A DNA stretch of 19,814 nucleotides, taken from the NCBI GenBank assembly GCA_050248795.1, contig JBFWRS010000055.1, positions 1-19,814 of the forward strand. The letters run 5' to 3'. Below the pieces are notes generated by a model. It saw only the letters and a list, made by a program, of their open reading frames with translations, did no database searches and was not told the origin of the DNA. Source of the stretch: CAZTDU01 sp050248795. GTDB lineage: Bacteria > Pseudomonadota > Gammaproteobacteria > Burkholderiales > SG8-39. The translations under genes were made by a program, and so were the position numbers. This document shows positions 15,723 to 19,814 of the stretch, one piece after another (positions within the stretch are counted from its first letter, which is position 1; every line of letters begins with the position of its first letter).

Positions 15723-17771
15723 CTACTTGACGCGCATGCCGGGCTGCGCGCCTGTGTCAGGTGCGACGAGGAAGATGCCTGGCCCGTCGCCGGATGCTGC
15801 GAGCACCATGCCCTCGGAAACGCCGAACTTCATCTTGCGCGGGGCGAGGTTCGCCACCATCACGGTGTAGCGCCCCTTGAGCGCATCCGGGGCATAGGCG
15901 GACTTGATGCCCGCGAACACGGTGCGCGTGCCGGTGCCGATGTCCAGCGTGAGCTTCAGCAGCTTGTCGGCGCCTTCCACCGCCTCGGCGTTGGCGATCA
16001 GCGCGACGCGCAGGTCGAGTTTCGAGAATTCGTCTATCGATATGGTTTCCGGCACGGCTGCCTCTTTCGTCGCGTCATGCTGCTGCTTTTCGGCGTGGCG
16101 CTGCGGCGCGGCGGGCTGCGGGACCGACGCGACGTCGAACAGCGCGTCGAGCTGCTTTTCCTCGACGCGCGTCACCAGGTGCTTGAACGGGTTGATTTTC
16201 TGCGGGCGCAGGCCGCGATCCTCGAAGCCCAGTTCGCGGTCGATGCCGAACAGCTCGCGCGCGACGCGCCGCGCGGTCGCCGGCAGGATCGGCGCGAGGT
16301 ACACCGTGAGCACGAAGAACGCATCCAGCGCCTCGCTGCACACCCGGTGCAGCTCGTCGCGCCGCGCCGGGTCCTTGGCAAGGTCCCAGGGCTTCGCCTG
16401 GTCGTAGCGCTGGTTGGCCAGGTCTGCAAGGCGCATCACCTCGCGCACCACCTTGCCGAACTCCCGCGCTTCATAGGCGTCCATGATTGCCGTCGCGGAC
16501 GCGAGCGCCTCGGCGTCCCCGCGCTGCGGGGCGAGACCGCCGCCGAACTGCCTGGTCACGAACCCGGCGGCGCGGCTGGCGATGTTCACGTACTTGCCGA
16601 CCAGGTCGCTGTTCACGCGCGCCATGAAGTCGTCGGGATTGAAATCGACGTCCTCGACGTTCGCGTTCAGCTTCGCGGCGATGTAGTAGCGCAGCCATTC
16701 CGGGTTCATGCCGACATCGAGGTAGCGCAGCGGGCTGATGCCGGTGCCGCGCGACTTCGACATCTTTTCGCCCGACACCGTGATGAAGCCGTGCACGTAG
16801 ACGTGGTCGGGCACCTTGTAGGGCGCGCCGGCGAACTTCAGCATCGCCGGCCAGAACAGCGTATGAAAGTAGATGATGTCCTTGCCGATGAAGTGGACCT
16901 GCTCGGTGCCGGCGTCCGCGAGGAAGGCCTCGAAGTCGATGCCCTGCTTCAGGCAATAGGCCTTGAAGCTCGCGAGATAACCCACGGGGGCATCCAGCCA
17001 GACGTAGAAGTACTTTCCCGGCGCATCCGGGATGGGGATGCCGAAATACGGCGACTCGCGCGAGATGTCCCAGTCGCCCAGCGCCTTGTCGTCCTCGCCT
17101 TCGAGCCATTCGCGCGCCTTGTTGGCCACCTGCGGCTGCAGCCGCCCCGGCAGGTCGATCCAGTCGCGCAGGAACTGCACGCACTGCGGGTCAGACAGCC
17201 GGAAGAAGAAGTGCTCGGAGGACTTCATCACCGGTTGCGCGCCCGACAGTGCCGAGCGCGGGTTCTTCAGTTCGGTGGCGCTGTAGGTGCTGCCGCAGAC
17301 CTCGCAGGCGTCGCCGAACTGGTCCTGCGCGCCGCACCTGGGGCATTCGCCCCTGACGTAACGGTCGGCAAGGAACATGCCCTTGACCGGGTCGTAGAAC
17401 TGCTCGATGGTGCGGGCGTCGATCAGCCCGCGTGCCTTGAGCTTCCGGTAGATGTCCTGCGACAGCGCGGTGTTCTCGGGCGAATGCGTCGAATGCCAGT
17501 GGTCGAAGGAGATGTGAAAACCCTGCAGGTACCGTGGGCGCTCGGCGGCGTAGCGCGCCACCAGGGCCTCGGGCGTGACGCCCTCGGCCTCGGCCTTGAG
17601 CATGATTGGCGCGCCGTGCGCGTCGTCGGCGCAGACGAAATGCACCTCGTTGCCGCGCATGCGCTGGAATCGCACCCAGATATCGGCCTGGATGTACTCC
17701 ATGATGTGGCCGATGTGGAATGACCCGTTGGCGTAGGGAAGCGCCGTGGTGACGAAGAGTCTCCGGGACAT
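15723..17771 (-). CDS. metG: Methionine--tRNA ligase
   Basis: Predicted 682 aa (E. coli MetG 677), class I aminoacyl-tRNA synthetase that charges tRNA-Met. The HIGH motif is at residues 19-22 and KMSKS at 336-340. A zinc knuckle of four Cys (143, 146, 156, 159) sits in the connective domain. A helical anticodon-binding domain follows, then a charged linker and a C-terminal EMAPII-like tRNA-binding/dimerisation domain at about 577-682 (SKLDLRVALIANAEAVEGADK onward). The ATG at 17771 was chosen because it begins the usual MSRRLFVTTALPYANG start; the longer frame from 17834 would run across the divergent gene's start. It is divergent from apbC/mrp, a pairing also known in E. coli, with 56 bp between starts. 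Confidence 0.98.
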   Translation of the reverse strand: MSRRLFVTTALPYANGSFHIGHIMEYIQADIWVRFQRMRGNEVHFVCADDAHGAPIMLKAEAEGVTPEALVARYAAERPRYLQGFHISFDHWHSTHSPENTALSQDIYRKLKARGLIDARTIEQFYDPVKGMFLADRYVRGECPRCGAQDQFGDACEVCGSTYSATELKNPRSALSGAQPVMKSSEHFFFRLSDPQCVQFLRDWIDLPGRLQPQVANKAREWLEGEDDKALGDWDISRESPYFGIPIPDAPGKYFYVWLDAPVGYLASFKAYCLKQGIDFEAFLADAGTEQVHFIGKDIIYFHTLFWPAMLKFAGAPYKVPDHVYVHGFITVSGEKMSKSRGTGISPLRYLDVGMNPEWLRYYIAAKLNANVEDVDFNPDDFMARVNSDLVGKYVNIASRAAGFVTRQFGGGLAPQRGDAEALASATAIMDAYEAREFGKVVREVMRLADLANQRYDQAKPWDLAKDPARRDELHRVCSEALDAFFVLTVYLAPILPATARRVARELFGIDRELGFEDRGLRPQKINPFKHLVTRVEEKQLDALFDVASVPQPAAPQRHAEKQQHDATKEAAVPETISIDEFSKLDLRVALIANAEAVEGADKLLKLTLDIGTGTRTVFAGIKSAYAPDALKGRYTVMVANLAPRKMKFGVSEGMVLAASGDGPGIFLVAPDTGAQPGMRVK

Positions 17772-17801
17772 CCCAAATTCTAGCCGCGAATTGGGTACAC
17801 T
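17772..17801. promoter_or_regulatory. Divergent metG / apbC promoter region with inverted repeat
   Basis: On the minus strand, TAGAAT (17782-17777, five of six matches to the -10 consensus) lies only 5 bases before the metG ATG, which would place the transcript start at or next to the start codon. On the plus strand, TACACT (17796-17801, four of six) precedes apbC by 26 bases. CCCAAATTC (17772-17780) and GAATTGGG (17788-17795) form an inverted repeat with a one-base bulge that spans the metG -10 box. No good -35 box was found for either direction, so these calls are tentative. Confidence 0.4.
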
Positions 17802-17827
17802 TGCGGCCCTGTTCCGGAATCTTCCCC

Positions 17828-18913
17828 ATGCCACTCAGCGAAACCGACGTCCTCGCCACCCTGTCGAAACTGGTCGACCCGAACACGGACAAGGACTTCG
17901 TCTCCACCCGGTCGGTGAAGAACGTCAAGGTCTCGGGCGCCGACGTGTCGCTCGAGATCGAGCTCGGCTATCCAGGCAAGAGCCAGTTCGATCCGATCCG
18001 CAGGCAGGCGATCCAGGCGCTGAAGGCCGCAGGCGCGGCGAACGTGAGCATCAATGTGCACTCGAAGGTCGTGTCGCACGCGGTGCAGCGCGGCGTGAAG
18101 CTGATTCCCGGCATCAAGAACATCGTTGCGGTCGCCTCGGGCAAGGGCGGCGTAGGCAAGAGCACGACCGCGGTGAACCTCGCGCTGGCGCTCGCTGCGG
18201 AAGGCGCGACCGTGGGCATGCTGGACGCCGACATCTACGGCCCGTCGCAGCCGACGATGCTCGGCATCACCGGGCGGCCCGAGTCGAAGGACGGCAAGGG
18301 CCTCGAGCCGATGGAAGGCCACGGCCTGCAGGCGATCTCGATCGGCTTCCTCATCGACGTCGACACGCCGATGGTCTGGCGCGGCCCGATGGTGACGCAG
18401 GCGCTCGAGCAGTTGCTGAAGGACACGCGCTGGCGCGACCTCGACTACCTGGTCGTAGACCTGCCGCCCGGCACCGGCGACATCCAGCTGACGCTTGCGC
18501 AGAAGGTGCCGGTCACCGGTGCGCTGATCGTGACCACGCCGCAGGACATCGCGCTGATCGACGCGAGGAAGGGCCTGAAGATGTTCGAGAAGGTCGGCAT
18601 CCCGATCCTCGGCGTGATCGAGAACATGTCCACCCACATCTGCCCGAAGTGCGGGCACGAAAGCCACATCTTCGGCTCGGGCGGCGCGGAGCGGATGTGC
18701 AAGGACTACGGCACCGAGCTCCTGGGCGCGCTGCCGCTGGACATCGGCATCCGCGAGCAGGCCGATTCGGGCAAGCCGACGGTGGTCTCGGACCCCGACG
18801 GCCAGGTTGCGCAGATCTACAAGCGGATCGCGCGCCGGGTGGCGGTGAAGATCGCCGAGTCGCAGAAGGACATGAGCTCCAAGTTCCCCAACATCGTGGT
18901 GCAGAACACCTGA
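17828..18913 (+). CDS. apbC: Iron-sulfur cluster carrier protein ApbC/Mrp (NBP35 family P-loop ATPase)
   Basis: Predicted 361 aa. The N-terminal MIP18/DUF59-like domain (residues about 5-80, LVDPNTDKDFVSTRSVKNV) precedes a deviant Walker A motif GKGGVGKST at 105-113 and a Walker A'-type segment MLDADIYGPSQPTM at 131-144. DLPPGTGD follows at 211-218, and the metal-binding CPKC at 272-275 would bridge a [4Fe-4S] cluster between two subunits. It binds and transfers Fe-S clusters to apoproteins in an ATP-dependent way. The ATG at 17828 was chosen by family N-terminus; the frame is open for nine codons further upstream. It lies divergent from metG. The possible link to the neighbouring Fe-S-containing Ehr complex is contextual only, because apbC-metG adjacency is common without it. 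Confidence 0.96.
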   Translation: MPLSETDVLATLSKLVDPNTDKDFVSTRSVKNVKVSGADVSLEIELGYPGKSQFDPIRRQAIQALKAAGAANVSINVHSKVVSHAVQRGVKLIPGIKNIVAVASGKGGVGKSTTAVNLALALAAEGATVGMLDADIYGPSQPTMLGITGRPESKDGKGLEPMEGHGLQAISIGFLIDVDTPMVWRGPMVTQALEQLLKDTRWRDLDYLVVDLPPGTGDIQLTLAQKVPVTGALIVTTPQDIALIDARKGLKMFEKVGIPILGVIENMSTHICPKCGHESHIFGSGGAERMCKDYGTELLGALPLDIGIREQADSGKPTVVSDPDGQVAQIYKRIARRVAVKIAESQKDMSSKFPNIVVQNT

Positions 18914-18955
18914 TTTCGCCGGCCCCGGCAACTCCCGGAAACTTCGGCGGCGACC

Positions 18956-18970
18956 CCCGGTCACACCGGG
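18956..18970 (+). promoter_or_regulatory. GC-rich hairpin abutting the DksA-like start codon
   Basis: CCCGGT (18956-18961) and ACCGGG (18965-18970) form a perfect 6-bp stem with a 3-base loop that ends at the base before the ATG at 18971. It occupies the place of a ribosome binding site, and no free Shine-Dalgarno is visible. In the transcript it could limit translation initiation. It has no T-run and so does not look like an intrinsic terminator for apbC. Confidence 0.45.
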
Positions 18971-19333
18971 ATGAACAAGCCCTCCCGCAAGCTGTTGCAG
19001 GCGCTGGACGCGCGCGAGCGCGAACTGCGCGACACCGTCGCCGAGCGTCGCGATGAGCTCGATTCTGCGGTGCGTGTGCCGGATGCCGCCGGTGACATCG
19101 CCGACCAGGCCTTCGGTCGCGTTCGCGCCGAGGTCGAGCAGGGGCTGATGGAGCGCCTGCTCACGGAACTGGGCGAGATCGCCGCCGTGCGCGAGCGCCT
19201 CGCCAGCGGCACGTTTGGCGACTGCGTCGACTGCGGCGAGCCGATCGCACCGGCGCGGCTGGCGATCAGCCCTTCCGCGCGGCGCTGCACCGACTGCCAG
19301 ACCTTGCACGAGAAGCTGGCCGGCTTGCGCTAG
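18971..19333 (+). CDS. DksA/TraR-family zinc-finger protein
   Basis: Predicted 120 aa, shorter than DksA (151 aa in E. coli) and longer than TraR (about 73). The first 75 residues are a charged helical hairpin (coiled coil). At its tip DIADQA (42-47) preserves the DxxDxA pattern that DksA uses to reach the RNA polymerase active site. The C-terminus holds a four-Cys zinc finger, C85-x2-C88-x17-C106-x2-C109, and then a short helix. This is a probable RNA polymerase secondary-channel regulator acting with or without ppGpp; it could also be a paralogue with another role. It starts 57 bases after the apbC stop, in the same frame with no further stop between. The only plausible start is the ATG at 18971, directly behind a hairpin. 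Confidence 0.9.
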   Translation: MNKPSRKLLQALDARERELRDTVAERRDELDSAVRVPDAAGDIADQAFGRVRAEVEQGLMERLLTELGEIAAVRERLASGTFGDCVDCGEPIAPARLAISPSARRCTDCQTLHEKLAGLR

Positions 19334-19365
19334 CCCGCCTTGAGCGATCGCGGCCCGGCGGGGCT
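19332..19365. repeat. Imperfect inverted repeat between DksA-like gene and dcd promoter
   Basis: AGCCCGCC (19332-19339) and GGCGGGGCT (19357-19365) can pair with a one-base bulge around a 17-base loop that itself contains the palindrome GCGATCGC (19344-19351). It starts on the DksA-like stop codon and ends at the -10 box of dcd. There is no T-run after it. It could be a weak terminator or attenuator, or may be chance in GC-rich sequence. Confidence 0.3.
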
Positions 19366-19370
19366 ACAAT
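19340..19370 (+). promoter_or_regulatory. Candidate sigma70-type promoter for dcd
   Basis: TACAAT (19365-19370, five of six matches) is preceded by TTGAGC (19340-19345, four of six) with a 19-base spacer, longer than ideal. A transcript would start near 19376-19378, right at the ATG of a 14-codon upstream ORF and about 40 bases before dcd. Confidence 0.5.
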
Positions 19371-19393
19371 CGCGGCATGAAAAACGCCGCGAT
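19369..19393. repeat. Perfect 8-bp inverted repeat around the upstream-ORF start, with an extra direct copy
   Basis: ATCGCGGC (19369-19376) and its exact reverse complement GCCGCGAT (19386-19393) flank a 9-base loop that contains the ATG at 19377. A further direct copy ATCGCGGC lies at 19347-19354, 22 bp upstream and between the -35 and -10 boxes. The arrangement fits either an operator over the promoter or an RNA hairpin in transcripts that read in from upstream. Confidence 0.45.
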
Positions 19394-19421
19394 CCTCGCG
19401 CGGGCCGAGGCGCCGGCATGA
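19377..19421 (+). CDS. Possible 14-aa leader peptide (upstream ORF) of dcd
   Basis: ATG at 19377 opens a 14-codon frame encoding MKNAAILARAEAPA and ending at TGA 19419-19421, which overlaps the dcd ATG as ATGA. The start codon lies 6 bases after the -10 box, so the peptide would be translated from a leaderless or nearly leaderless transcript and could couple to dcd initiation. It carries no run of one amino acid of the classic attenuator type. It could be a chance ORF; only position and overlap support it. Confidence 0.3.
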   Translation: MKNAAILARAEAPA

Positions 19422-19814
19422 CGATCAAGTCCGACCGCTGGATCCGCCGCATGGCGGCACAGGGGATGATCGAGCCCTTCGAGCCGGGGCAGGTGAAGTC
19501 CGTGGGCGGCAAGCGCATCGTCTCCTACGGCACCTCGAGCTACGGCTATGACATCCGCTGTTCCACCGAGTTCAAGATCTTCACCAACATCAATTCGACC
19601 ATCGTCGACCCGAAGAATTTCGACGAGAAGAACTTCGTGGACTTCACCGGCGAAGTCTGTATCATCCCGCCGAATTCCTTCGCGCTTGCCCGAACCGTTG
19701 AGTACTTCAGGATTCCGCGCAACGTCCTCACCATCTGCCTGGGGAAGAGCACGTATGCGCGCTGCGGGATCATCGTCAACGTCACGCCGCTGGAACCCGA
19801 ATGGGAGGGCCACG
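19418..19814 (+). CDS. dcd: dCTP deaminase, N-terminal two thirds (3' end outside window)
   Basis: ATG at 19418 with GAGG (19407-19410) as a suitably spaced ribosome binding site; the frame is open to the window edge, giving 132 residues of a protein of about 190. Dcd converts dCTP to dUTP for thymidylate synthesis. The trimeric dUTPase/Dcd fold is recognisable: TIKSDRWIRRMAAQGMIEPF at the start, SYGYDIRC near residue 41, and the active-site segment GKSTYARCG at 109-117, whose Ser111 and Arg115 match catalytic-site positions of E. coli Dcd. The catalytic Glu expected near residue 138 lies beyond the window. Ends incomplete only because of the window boundary. Confidence 0.96.
   Translation, partial: MTIKSDRWIRRMAAQGMIEPFEPGQVKSVGGKRIVSYGTSSYGYDIRCSTEFKIFTNINSTIVDPKNFDEKNFVDFTGEVCIIPPNSFALARTVEYFRIPRNVLTICLGKSTYARCGIIVNVTPLEPEWEGH

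Noticed and set aside
16077..17723. Long rightward open frame antisense to metG
   Set aside because: Shadow of metG in the opposite strand; no recognisable domain and metG is intact.
18914..18970. Intrinsic terminator for apbC
   Set aside because: The hairpin at 18956-18970 has no T-run after it and abuts a start codon, so a translational role is likelier than termination.

Overview
The window is about 20 kb of very GC-rich, densely coded DNA. Gene content and order (divergent metG and apbC/mrp, then a DksA-like gene and dcd; a proteobacterial-type dnaE) suggest a proteobacterium, most likely a betaproteobacterium. That placement is inferred from gene neighbourhood and protein style only; there is no rRNA or other marker. 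No tRNA, rRNA, CRISPR array, insertion sequence or phage gene was seen. No gene-free stretch exceeds 300 bases; the longest is 7923-8158.

Left part (1-7922). The 3' two thirds of dnaE enters from the left. It is followed by a four-gene oxamate carbamoyltransferase module arranged around a 49-bp divergent promoter: a carbamate kinase and a DUF2877 (AllH/YlbF-type) gene leftward, and a DUF1116 (AllG/YlbE-type) gene and fdrA (AllF-type) rightward. By analogy with E. coli allantoin catabolism the three subunits would phosphorolyse an oxalurate-like carbamoyl compound to oxamate and carbamoyl phosphate, and the kinase would use the latter to make ATP. A convergent FAD-binding (PCMH-type) oxidoreductase follows. 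Both convergent junctions here (dnaE/allH and fdrA/FAD gene) overlap, and in each case one protein has a basic, Pro/Arg/Ala/Gly-rich tail read from the antisense strand of its neighbour.

Middle part (8159-15720). A small orphan pilin-fold protein without a prepilin peptidase motif precedes a six-gene leftward operon, hyfB-hyfC-hyfE-hyfF-hyfG-hyfI-like. It resembles the membrane and core modules of formate hydrogenlyase / group 4 [NiFe] hydrogenase and complex I. The large subunit lacks all four cysteines that would hold the NiFe centre: Ser-Gly-Asp-Ser replaces the first CxxC, and no Cys is present in the C-terminal motif. It also lacks the cleavable C-terminal tail. The small subunit keeps its proximal [4Fe-4S] cysteines and the proton-pumping subunits keep their key Glu and Lys residues. 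This is therefore an Ehr-type (energy-converting hydrogenase-related) complex of unknown redox chemistry. No ferredoxin-like subunit, formate dehydrogenase or hydrogenase maturation gene is present. It is the most interesting part of the window.

Right part (15723-19814). metG lies 2 bp upstream of the hyf-like operon on the same strand, so the two may be co-transcribed. Divergently come apbC/mrp (Fe-S cluster carrier), a DksA/TraR-type zinc-finger protein, and dcd (dCTP deaminase, cut by the window end). dcd is preceded by a 14-codon upstream ORF that sits in the loop of a perfect inverted repeat just after a good -10 box. Several start codons lie unusually close to candidate -10 boxes, which hints at leaderless or near-leaderless transcripts.
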